From positions 1-57,529 of the forward strand of contig CAMDJM010000027.1 of NCBI GenBank assembly GCA_945900785.1: 57,529 nucleotides of DNA, given 5' to 3'. The translations under genes and the position numbers were made by a program. The stretch comes from Akkermansia muciniphila (GTDB lineage: Bacteria > Verrucomicrobiota > Verrucomicrobiia > Verrucomicrobiales > V1-33). A model generated the notes under the pieces. That model was not told where the DNA came from. It worked only from the letters and a program-made list of their open reading frames with translations, and did no database searches. Of the stretch, positions 16,851 through 24,287 are shown piece by piece. Positions within the stretch are counted from its first letter, which is position 1. Each line of letters opens with the position of its first letter.

Positions 16851-17641
16851 AACCAAAATCCGTCTTCCTCGCCGAGAATACCAATCCTGAGATCGAGGAA
16901 TTCCTCAAGTCCCACCACACCGTCTACATCCCGGTCGGCGCGACGGAACAACACGGCCCCCATTCCGCGGTGGGCACGGATGTGTTCCTCCCGCAGGAAA
17001 TCGCCCGCCGCGTGTGCGAAAAACTGGGCAACGCGCTCGTCGCTCCCGCCCTGCCCTACACCCTCTCCTATCCCCACCGGGGATTCACGAGTGAGTTTAG
17101 TCTGAGCATCGAGACCTTCATGGCGGTCGTCCGCGATCTGGCCCTTTCGTTCGGAAAAGCCGGGTTCAAACGCATCGTCTTTCTCAACGGACACTACGAC
17201 AACACCTATGCGCTGGCCTACGCCTGTGCGCAGGCGGCGGAACACCTGCCGGAGGGAGCGAAGGCGTTTCCTTTCAATTACTGGGATGGTCTGACAGCGG
17301 AACAGGCCGCGAACGTAAGCGACGGAGGCAAGGACATGCACGCCGGTTGCGGCGAAGTGTCGATGCTGCTTGCGATCAATCCCGGTCTGGTGGACATGGC
17401 GCTGGCGAACACAGAATTCCCGAACTTCCCGGAGACCATCACCAAGTCTCCGGCCCTGCATACCGCCTTCTTCTTTTCCTCACCGGGCAGCGTCTATCGC
17501 ATGTCCAAAACCGGCACGTGGGGCGATGCCACGAAAGCAACCGCCGCCAAAGGCGAACAGTATCTGGAAGCGGGTATGCAGTCGGTCATCAACCTGATGC
17601 TGGACATCGAGAAGACCTTCGTGGAGCTGACGATTCGTTAG
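16847..17641 (+). CDS. Creatininase family amidohydrolase
   Basis: A 264-residue metal-dependent amidase. Family motifs are intact: VGATEQHGPHSAVGTDVFLP (residues about 28-47) with metal-binding Glu and His, FLNGHYDN near residue 120, and DMHAGCGEVSMLL near 165 with the His and Glu of the second metal site. Relatives hydrolyse creatinine, 3-dehydro-scyllo-inosose, formamide-type intermediates or mycofactocin precursors; the substrate here is unknown. It is the only intact gene between the type III restriction remnants and the broken M14 peptidase. Its start overlaps the methyltransferase stub by 4 bases. It may have arrived with that island. Confidence 0.88.
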   Translation: MKPKSVFLAENTNPEIEEFLKSHHTVYIPVGATEQHGPHSAVGTDVFLPQEIARRVCEKLGNALVAPALPYTLSYPHRGFTSEFSLSIETFMAVVRDLALSFGKAGFKRIVFLNGHYDNTYALAYACAQAAEHLPEGAKAFPFNYWDGLTAEQAANVSDGGKDMHAGCGEVSMLLAINPGLVDMALANTEFPNFPETITKSPALHTAFFFSSPGSVYRMSKTGTWGDATKATAAKGEQYLEAGMQSVINLMLDIEKTFVELTIR

Positions 17642-18125
17642 CCCGGAACATTTCACGGCCGGCCGTGCACAGGGATTTCGCGTGGATCGTTTTGGGGAAA
17701 GCGCCGGGGTCGCGCAACTGGAGTTGACGAAACGCACGCGCGACCCGCGGCCGCGCATCTATTTCTCCGCAGGAATCCACGGCGACGAACCGGCGCCTCC
17801 GCTCGCGCTGCTTGAACTCATTGAGCGCGGAGTCTTCGACACGCGCGCGGTGTGGTTCATCTGTCCGTTGCTCAAGCCGGATGGGTTCATCCGCCGCACC
17901 CGCGAAAACGCCGACGGCATTGATCTGAACCGGGACTACAAGGCGCCCCGCTCGCGCGAAATCCAGGCCCACGCCCGTTGTGTTGCAGCGGCAGCCAAAC
18001 TTCGACCTCGCGATTTGCCTGCACGAAGACTGGGAGTCCCAAGGGTTTTATCTCTACGAACTGAATTCCCCCGACCGGCCGGGAGTCGCCCGCCGGATGA
18101 AGGTATTTTTCCGGGTTGGCGTTGA
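17631..18125 (+). pseudogene. M14-type zinc carboxypeptidase/amidase, frameshifted and truncated
   Basis: The first part reads as an M14 peptidase of the MpaA/succinylglutamate-desuccinylase-like group: FSAGIHGDEPAPPLALLELI with zinc ligands His and Glu of HxxE, then LLKPDGFIRRTRENADGIDL and NRDY. At about 17979-17982 the frame changes. TGTGTTGCAG stands where TGGTTGCAG would continue it, so one base is extra. The next frame then gives LQRQPNFDLAICLHEDWESQ, holding the third zinc ligand, up to about 18100. The C-terminal part with the catalytic glutamate is missing before murG. No ATG lies at the 5' end; a GTG at 17682 is the only start. Clearly a dead gene. Confidence 0.8.
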
Positions 18126-18223
18126 ACTTTTTGACACAGGATTTCCAGTAGCAGAAGCAACAAATAACAATTGGCCGGAACCAGCTACTGGGACGGGGGC
18201 CGCGTTTCCGGGCACCGTTCCTG

Positions 18224-19336
18224 TTATATTCCCGCCACGGCATCGCAAACCCGCGCCGCTGCATTTGCCGGGGCCAGGCGATGCATCGCGGTGGCGAGTC
18301 GGCTGCGTTCCGCCGCATCTGCCAGCAAGCTGGTTAGCAGATCACCCAGCCTGCCGCCGCCCAGGGCGGATTCCTCCACAGCCAGAGCGGCTCCGGCGGA
18401 GGTGAAAACATCGGCATTCCGCCGTTGGTGATCATCCGCCGCCGTCGGATAGGGCACCAGAATCACCGGCAGGCCAAAGGCGGACAGTTCCGTCAGGCTG
18501 GATGCCCCACTGCGGCTCACCGCCACATCGGCGGCAGCATAGGCCAGCCCCATGTTCTGACAAAAAGGCACCACGGCGGCTTGCACCGGGGAGGCCGCGT
18601 AGGCCTGCTGCAGGGTCTCAAACTCCCCCGGACCCGTGATATGCAGCACCTGAACGCCGGCATCCGCCAGACGGGGCAGGGCCTCCACCACCGCCCGGTT
18701 CACCCCCCGGGCTCCCTGGCTGCCCCCCATCACCAGCACGGTTTGTTTGTCAGGATCCAGGCCGAAAAACGCCAGCGCCGCTGCGCGCTCCGGTTTCTCC
18801 AGCAGCGCGGTGCGCAATGGCGTGCCGGTGACGGTGGTCCGGCCCGCCGGGAAGAACTTCACACACGCCTCCAGGCCCAATAACACCCCGGAGCAAAACC
18901 GGGCCGTCAGCCGGTTGGCCTTGCCGGGCACGGCATTCGACTCATGCACAAAGGTCCGCAGGCCCAGGCTCCACCCCGCCCATACCGGCGGCAGGGACGT
19001 GAAGCCCCCCATGCCCAGCACCGCATCCGCCTTGAAGTCCAGCAACAGCTTCCGGCAATGCCGTTTCGTCTGCCAAACCCGCCAGAGGAATTTTACCATC
19101 TTCAGCGACAGCAGCTTCGGCATCGCCACCGCTGGAACCTTTTCAAAGCGAAGCTCCGCATGCCCCTGCACCGCCAGGGCGTCGATCTGCTTTTCGGAAA
19201 TCAATAACATCGTCTCCCAGCCCCGCCGCCCCGCCTCCTGCGCCACCGCGATCCCCGGAAACAAGTGTCCCCCGGTCCCGCCACAGGCTATCATCAATCG
19301 TCGCACAGGTTTTCCAGCATCAGCACTCATATTCAA
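18224..19336 (-). CDS. murG: UDP-GlcNAc:lipid I N-acetylglucosaminyltransferase MurG
   Basis: Makes lipid II from lipid I at the cytoplasmic face of the inner membrane, the last cytoplasmic step of peptidoglycan synthesis. The 370 residues match the family. Motifs: IACGGTGGHLFPGIAVAQE near residue 17, FVHESNAVPGKANRL, VMGGSQGARGVNRAV and SRSGASSLTELSAFGLPVIL near 280. Its N-terminal start could also be Met3 or Met15. In most bacteria murG is inside the dcw division cluster; here its neighbours are a dead peptidase and a membrane methyltransferase, so it lies outside such a cluster. Confidence 0.95.
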   Translation of the reverse strand: MNMSADAGKPVRRLMIACGGTGGHLFPGIAVAQEAGRRGWETMLLISEKQIDALAVQGHAELRFEKVPAVAMPKLLSLKMVKFLWRVWQTKRHCRKLLLDFKADAVLGMGGFTSLPPVWAGWSLGLRTFVHESNAVPGKANRLTARFCSGVLLGLEACVKFFPAGRTTVTGTPLRTALLEKPERAAALAFFGLDPDKQTVLVMGGSQGARGVNRAVVEALPRLADAGVQVLHITGPGEFETLQQAYAASPVQAAVVPFCQNMGLAYAAADVAVSRSGASSLTELSAFGLPVILVPYPTAADDHQRRNADVFTSAGAALAVEESALGGGRLGDLLTSLLADAAERSRLATAMHRLAPANAAARVCDAVAGI

Positions 19337-19636
19337 AAAAAGATAAAATCAGAACCGGCCCACAGTGCCCCCTGCCATTTCCCGGGCAAGGCCGGAGTTC
19401 AAGTCCCCGGCCATAGGGGAGCATGGTGGTGACCATTCCCCCAACTGAAATGACAAAGACACGGGGTGACAGGTGCCAAGGTCGTCCAGGAGAATCCGCT
19501 CGGTAGTCCTGCCAGCCAGGCGTTGTCCGTGATCCGCTGCGGCCATTATTCCGGTATACCCGCCCCACCCCATCCTCCCGCGAAGTCCGCTTGCCGCCGC
19601 CTTACCCCGCACGATGATCCCGCTTACCCATCCGAA

Positions 19637-20218
19637 ATGCGCATCCTGTTTACCCGACTCTACGTGGCCCTCCTCGCCGGCCTGATCCTTTTCAGCGACA
19701 GCCACTGGCAGCCTGGTCCCTTTTCCAGCGCAGGGCTGCTGCTGGCAGCCCTCATCCTCACCTCTCTTGCGGCCGTGGGACGGCTTTGGTGCTCGCTCTA
19801 CATCGCGGGGTATAAAAAATCCTGCCTTGTCATGGAGGGGCCCTACGCTATGTGCCGGAATCCCCTCTACTTCTTTTCCATGCTGGGAGCGGTCGGGGTC
19901 GCCCTCTGCACCCATACCATCACCATTCCCGTGCTGGTTCTCATCAGCTTTGCCGTCTATTATCCGAATGTCATCCGGGCCGAGGAAGCGGACCTGACCC
20001 GCATCCATGGCGCCCCTTTCCAGGCCTACCGGGATGCCGTCCCCGCCTTCTTCCCCCGCTGGTCCCTGCTCCAGGAGCCGGATACCTACCAGGTTAAACC
20101 CCGCGTCTTCCGCAATCACATGGGCAGCGCCGTCTGGTTCATCCTCGCCATCGGACTGATCGCCTTTCTCCATGCCGCCCGCACCGCCGGGCTGCCCACC
20201 CTGATCACGCTTTACTGA
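19637..20218 (+). CDS. Isoprenylcysteine carboxyl methyltransferase-like membrane protein
   Basis: A 193-residue integral membrane methyltransferase of the ICMT/PEMT superfamily. Several hydrophobic helices are visible (LYVALLAGLILFS; FSSAGLLLAALILTSLAAVG; VALCTHTITIPVLVLISFAV). The signature GPYAMCRNPLYFFSMLGAVG with its Arg-Asn-Pro is present, as is the second cofactor element EEADLTRIHGAPFQAYRDAV. The start at 19637 is chosen because helices begin there; an upstream extension would be unstructured. The stop is 8 bases before the cysC start, so the two are probably co-transcribed. The methyl acceptor is unknown; bacterial members modify lipids or small molecules. Confidence 0.82.
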   Translation: MRILFTRLYVALLAGLILFSDSHWQPGPFSSAGLLLAALILTSLAAVGRLWCSLYIAGYKKSCLVMEGPYAMCRNPLYFFSMLGAVGVALCTHTITIPVLVLISFAVYYPNVIRAEEADLTRIHGAPFQAYRDAVPAFFPRWSLLQEPDTYQVKPRVFRNHMGSAVWFILAIGLIAFLHAARTAGLPTLITLY

Positions 20219-20226
20219 ACCCCGCC

Positions 20227-20841
20227 ATGGCTGCTACGGATTCTCCCCTTTCCATCGGCAATGTCCGCGTCCTCGGCCGCAGTGCCCGCGAGCGCCTCAC
20301 CGGGCAGCGTTCCCTCACCATTTGGCTCTATGGGCTGAGTGGCTCCGGAAAGAGCACCCTTGCCACCGCCCTCGAGCGCAGCCTCCATACCGAAGGCCGG
20401 CTCACCACCCTGTTGGACGGCGACCTCCTCCGCACTGGTCTCAATGCCGGACTGGGCTTCACTGACGACGACCGCCGGGAAAACGTGCGCCGCGCTGCCG
20501 AGGTGGCCCGGCTCTTCAACCAAACCGGCGTCATCGCCGTCTGCTCATTCATCACCCCGCGCCGGGCCCTCCGCACCCTCGCCCGCCAGATCGTGGGCGA
20601 TGATAACTTCTTCCAGGTCTACGTCAAAGCCAGCATGGAAACCTGCCGCGCCCGCGATGTCAAAGGCCTCTACGCCAAGGCCGAGGGCGGCCAAATCAAA
20701 CAATTTACCGGGCGCGACTCCATCTTCGAGGAACCCGAAAGCGCCGACCTCATCCTCGACACGGAAACCATGGATGAAGCCACCTGCCTTGAAACCCTCC
20801 TGACCGCCGTCCGCTCCAGGATCGCCCCAGTCCAGTCCTGA
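20227..20841 (+). CDS. cysC: Adenylylsulfate kinase CysC
   Basis: Phosphorylates APS to PAPS, the sulfate donor, using ATP. The 204 residues match the family. Walker A is GLSGSGKSTLATAL near residue 36. The APS-site motifs are LDGDLLRTGLNAGLGFTDDD, RRENVRRAAEVARLF and VKASMETCRARDVKGLYAKA, followed by FTGRDSIFEEPESADLILDT. No sulfate adenylyltransferase (cysD, cysN or sat) or PAPS reductase is nearby. PAPS made here could serve sulfotransfer rather than assimilation. Its tight spacing to the membrane methyltransferase is unusual. Confidence 0.93.
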   Translation: MAATDSPLSIGNVRVLGRSARERLTGQRSLTIWLYGLSGSGKSTLATALERSLHTEGRLTTLLDGDLLRTGLNAGLGFTDDDRRENVRRAAEVARLFNQTGVIAVCSFITPRRALRTLARQIVGDDNFFQVYVKASMETCRARDVKGLYAKAEGGQIKQFTGRDSIFEEPESADLILDTETMDEATCLETLLTAVRSRIAPVQS

Positions 20842-20863
20842 TTAATCCGGGTATTCTTGTAGT

Positions 20864-20976
20864 GGAACACGGGCGTCCCGCCGGTGCTGGCTGGCGGTCA
20901 TCCTGACCGCTATAAGCTCCTGCTCTCCTGCCGGCGGGACGCCAGCAACCCAGCACAGCCGGGACGGCTGTGTTCC
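20864..20976. repeat. Compound palindromic element
   Basis: Arms 20864-20890 and 20950-20976 are inverted and match at 23 of 27 positions, starting GGAACAC. Inside, GCGTCCCGCCGG (20873-20884) is exactly complementary to CCGGCGGGACGC (20931-20942). A third hairpin, GCGGTCA-TCC-TGACCGC, lies in the middle. The alternative pairings overlap, so the element can fold in more than one way. It occupies most of the 360-base gap between cysC and the next gene; the remainder (20977-21202) shows nothing recognisable. Confidence 0.8.
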
Positions 20977-21202
20977 GTTCCATGAACAGACGGTCGCACC
21001 CATTGATGTCGTCCACCGAAATTTGCATTTATCAACCACCTCTGCCATCAGGTAAGATGCTAAGATCTGGAATTTGGGCCTTAATCCAGCACAGCGGGGA
21101 CCACCTTTGAGTGGTTTTCTGAGAGCAGCCGGTAAAGGTAGAAGCCATCCGGGGACGGTCCGGGGTGGCCTTTGCGGGAAAGCGTGCTTAGGTGGGCTCT
21201 TC

Positions 21203-22060
21203 ATGGCAGAACTTGGCAAACGCAACTCCCTTACCGTCCTTCGCGAATCCGCGTCCGGCCTTCATCTCGATGGCGGCGCGGATGGGGAAATCCTCCTCCC
21301 TGGCCGCGAGATCCCGGCAGGCACCCGGCTGGATGACCAGCTGGATGTTTTTCTCTACCGCGATTCCGAGGACCGCCTCATCGCCACCACCGCGACGCCG
21401 CTGGTCATGGCGGGCGAATTTGCCGCGTTGGAGGTCGTGGATTACCGGCCGGGCACCGGGGCTTTCTTAAACTGGGGCCTGGGCAAGGACCTGCTGCTGC
21501 CGATCCGCGAGCAAACGGAACATATCACCATCGGCGATCAGGTGCTGGTGCATGTTTACGTGGACCGCCGCAGCGAGCGCATCACCGCCACGATGCGGCT
21601 GGACCGCTTTCTGGACAAGACCCCGCCGCCCTATGATCACGGCCAGCCGGTCACGCTGATCATCGCCAATGAAACGCCGCTGGGCTGCAAGGCCATCATC
21701 AACCATCAGCACTGGGGCCTGCTCTATCATACCGATCTCGCCTTTCCGCTCGTCCCGGGGCAGCAGGTGGAAGCCTTCATCCGCAGCGTGCGGGAGGATG
21801 GCAAAATCGATTTGAGCCTGGACCCCATGGGTTACCAGCGGGTCAGGCCACTCGCCCAGCAGATCCTGGCTATCCTGGAAAGTGGCGGTGGATATTCCCC
21901 CTATGATGACAGCAGCAGCCCGGAAGAGATCCGCGATGTCTTCCAAACCAGCAAAAAAGCCTTCAAACAAGCGCTTGGCACCCTCTTCCGCGAACGCCGG
22001 ATCCGCTTTGAAAAACCCGGCATCCGGCTCATTCCCCACCACCCGCCGCAAAGGCGCTAG
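21203..22060 (+). CDS. S1 domain RNA-binding protein, CvfB-like
   Basis: A 285-residue protein with serial S1-like beta-barrels and a C-terminal winged helix, the plan of CvfB/YitL. The first barrel begins KRNSLTVLRESASGLHLDGG, the second spans GAFLNWGLGKDLLLPIREQ, the third ILGCKAIINHQHWGLLYHTD-like residues near 155-175. The end, VFQTSKKAFKQALGTLFRER, is the conserved winged helix that closes the family. The start at 21203 fits the family beginning; a longer frame upstream overlaps sequence of no similarity. CvfB binds RNA and affects virulence-gene expression in staphylococci; its role here is unknown. Confidence 0.88.
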   Translation: MAELGKRNSLTVLRESASGLHLDGGADGEILLPGREIPAGTRLDDQLDVFLYRDSEDRLIATTATPLVMAGEFAALEVVDYRPGTGAFLNWGLGKDLLLPIREQTEHITIGDQVLVHVYVDRRSERITATMRLDRFLDKTPPPYDHGQPVTLIIANETPLGCKAIINHQHWGLLYHTDLAFPLVPGQQVEAFIRSVREDGKIDLSLDPMGYQRVRPLAQQILAILESGGGYSPYDDSSSPEEIRDVFQTSKKAFKQALGTLFRERRIRFEKPGIRLIPHHPPQRR

Positions 22061-22084
22061 CCAGGTCTCCATGGAAAACAAAAA

Positions 22085-22119
22085 CCCCTGACGATCCGCC
22101 AGGAGCGGGTCATCAGGGG
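22085..22119 (-). terminator. Rho-independent terminator of the PEP-CTERM gene
   Basis: CCCCTGACGATCCGC pairs with GCGGGTCATCAGGGG (13 of 15 positions). On the minus strand the stem is followed by TTTTTGTTTT, a proper T-tract. On the plus strand no T-run follows, but the hairpin may also protect the end of the CvfB-like transcript. Confidence 0.8.
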
Positions 22120-22170
22120 CTCAGCAGAGTCATTCCGGGCTCGTGGAGGCGGAATTCCTGTTTCCAGGAA

Positions 22171-22794
22171 TCAGGCGCGCTGACGGCGGCGGTTGGCCAA
22201 CACCATGGCACCCAAGCCGAGGAAGAGGGCGGCAGAAGGCTCCGGGACGGCGTCGAAGGAAAGATCATCCACCATCACCACGCCATTGCCGAGAGGAGCG
22301 GTGCTGAAGGATTGGATGGCATAGACGACCCGGGCGGTGTCCGCCCCTGCGGGAGCCGTGGCGGTCAGGCTGAAGCCGGAATAGGCAGCGGAGGGCACGG
22401 GGGTGCTGTTGGGCGTTCTGGACACTTCAGCGGTGGAGTTCCGCCATTCGATGCGCAATTCCACGCCCACATTTAAAGGGTTGGATGCACTCGCATGCCA
22501 TCCACTGAAGGTATATTCGGTGCCAGTCAGCACGGCGACATCCTGAAAAGCGCCAGTAAAGCTGTTCGGGGTTGTGGTGATAGTGAGCGTGAGGTGCTGG
22601 GCACCGGTGCGGGGCTGGGCGGTGCCATTGGCTGCGGAGGCCCCATCGCCGGCGAATCCTTCCCAAGAACCAACAAAGGGAGGCCCATCTGTTGTAATCG
22701 GACTTTCAAAGCCGGGATTGACCAAAAGATTGGCAGCGAAGGGAGTAGTTATCAGGGAAAGCAGGGTTCCAGTAATGAGTAGAATTATTTTCAT
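22171..22794 (-). CDS. PEP-CTERM sorting-domain secreted protein
   Basis: A 207-residue exported protein. It has a signal peptide (MKIILLITGTLLSLITTPFA), a beta-sandwich middle beginning NLLVNPGFESP (the carbohydrate-binding-like opening common in such proteins) and a C-terminal PEP-CTERM signal. The signal is VPEPSAALFLGLGAMVLANR followed by basic residues. Exosortase recognises and cleaves this motif during transfer to the outer surface. Exosortase usually goes with exopolysaccharide loci, and one begins at 53.8 kb. The middle, with IEWRNSTAEVSRTP and VMVDDLSFDAVPEP, is typical of verrucomicrobial surface proteins. Its ligand is unknown. Confidence 0.92.
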   Translation of the reverse strand: MKIILLITGTLLSLITTPFAANLLVNPGFESPITTDGPPFVGSWEGFAGDGASAANGTAQPRTGAQHLTLTITTTPNSFTGAFQDVAVLTGTEYTFSGWHASASNPLNVGVELRIEWRNSTAEVSRTPNSTPVPSAAYSGFSLTATAPAGADTARVVYAIQSFSTAPLGNGVVMVDDLSFDAVPEPSAALFLGLGAMVLANRRRQRA

Positions 22795-23018
22795 GGTTTA
22801 TTAAAGTGGGTATTCCCAACGGAATTGTCAAAGTATCATTTCAGATTATTTTTCTTATGCAAACTACTCCAAGGCACCGATAACTATGGAGGCTCCCCTG
22901 CCGGAGGCGATTTCCGGCCAAATCCAGGCGTTTCTGGCGAAATGTCCGGCATCCGGGATGCGGGATGAGGTGGAATTCCCGTAAATGAAGTCTGGTCAAT
23001 TGGACACTTTGCTGCTTC

Positions 23019-23026
23019 AAAGGAGG
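23019..23026 (+). promoter_or_regulatory. Strong Shine-Dalgarno site (AAAGGAGG)
   Basis: A full AAAGGAGG lies 4 bases before ATG at 23031. It is one of the few strong ribosome sites in this window, and it fixes the start of the isomerase-like gene. Confidence 0.85.
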
Positions 23027-23030
23027 ACTA

Positions 23031-23996
23031 ATGGAACGCCGCCAATTTCTTTCTGCCACTACCGCCGCCTGCACCGCTCTGGCCACTGGCCGCGCCCTGG
23101 GCCAGGCTCCCGCGCCTGCCTCCCCTGTGCCCGGCCCGACCCCAGCCAGCCCTGCGGCCAAAATCCGGCATCGGATCGGGGTGAGCACGTATTCCTTCTG
23201 GGGATTTGAGCGGGCAGAATGGCGCTCCATCGACAAATGTCTCGAGGCTGCGGCGGACATGGGCTTTGACGGCGTGGAGATCCTGCAGCGCCAGTGGGAG
23301 GACCGTTCGCCCGCTGTGCTGCGGGCCGCGAAGCGCCGCGCCTTTACCCTCGGGCTCGATCTCATGGGCTATTCCACGCACCAGGGCTTTGTTTCCCCGG
23401 ACGAGGCGAAGCGGCAGAAAAACATTGACGACACCATCGGCTACCTTGAGGAGGCCTATCAGCTTGGCATCCCCACCATCCGGGTGAACTCCGGCACCTG
23501 GGGCACCCGGAAGAATTTTGATGATCTGATGGCCCATCGCGGGGCGGATGATCCCCTGCCTGGCTACACGGTGGAAGACGCCTTCCGGTGGGTCATTGAC
23601 GCCTATGCCAAGCTGATCCCCGAGGCGGAAAAACGAGGCATTATCATGGGATTGGAAAATCACTGGGGCCTGGGCCGCACTCCGGAAGGCGTCCTGCGGG
23701 TGCTGGAGGCACTGAAATCCCCATGGCTCCAAGTCACCTTGGATACGGGAAATTTCCTCGAAGATCCCTACGACCGCCTCGCCCTCCTGGCTCCCCATAC
23801 GGTCCTGCTCCAGACGAAAACCTACATGGGCGGCGGGGTGTGGTATTCCCTGGATCTCGACTACGAGCGCATCGCCCGGATCATGGATAAGGCCGGTTAT
23901 CGGGGTTACATTTCCTTGGAATTCGAAGGCAAGGCCCCCGTGGTCCCTGCCGTCAAAGAAAGTCTCGCGCTGCTGCAAAAGCACTTCCAACCGTAA
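23031..23996 (+). CDS. Sugar phosphate isomerase/epimerase-like TIM-barrel protein, Tat-type signal
   Basis: A 321-residue protein of the xylose-isomerase-like TIM-barrel superfamily. It opens with a Tat-type leader ERRQFLSATTAACTALATG. The barrel then begins RIGVSTYSFWGFERAEW. Later segments are GFDGVEILQRQW, GIPTIRVNSGTWG, GIIMGLENHWGLGRTPEGVL (metal-site Glu), QVTLDTGNFLEDPYDR (metal-site Asp) and GYISLEFEGKAP (final Glu). These are the usual metal-ligand positions. Exported members are common in Verrucomicrobia and Planctomycetes, with unknown sugar substrates. The strong ribosome site fixes the start. No neighbour gives a substrate. Confidence 0.9.
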   Translation: MERRQFLSATTAACTALATGRALGQAPAPASPVPGPTPASPAAKIRHRIGVSTYSFWGFERAEWRSIDKCLEAAADMGFDGVEILQRQWEDRSPAVLRAAKRRAFTLGLDLMGYSTHQGFVSPDEAKRQKNIDDTIGYLEEAYQLGIPTIRVNSGTWGTRKNFDDLMAHRGADDPLPGYTVEDAFRWVIDAYAKLIPEAEKRGIIMGLENHWGLGRTPEGVLRVLEALKSPWLQVTLDTGNFLEDPYDRLALLAPHTVLLQTKTYMGGGVWYSLDLDYERIARIMDKAGYRGYISLEFEGKAPVVPAVKESLALLQKHFQP

Positions 23997-24287
23997 AAAC
24001 CCAGCTGGCAGGTGAATTTTGAGGCAAAAGGGGGCGTTTTTGAAGGGACAATGCGGGCCGGGCGTGGAATTTCGTGAGTCAGCCAGTTATTGCCAGTTAT
24101 TTTAAGTAAAACTATTCCTTGCTACTCTGTGGAAGCACCACCGCAACCCACTCATCGAGCGGGTCTTTCAATACTATTTCATCATTCCTGATAATATCGA
24201 GGAACGAAACAGGGCGTTAAAGGATTAAAAGTGCTTGAAGAATCCTACTTTTTATGGTATTTATTAAAATTATTGTTTAATCGCGCC

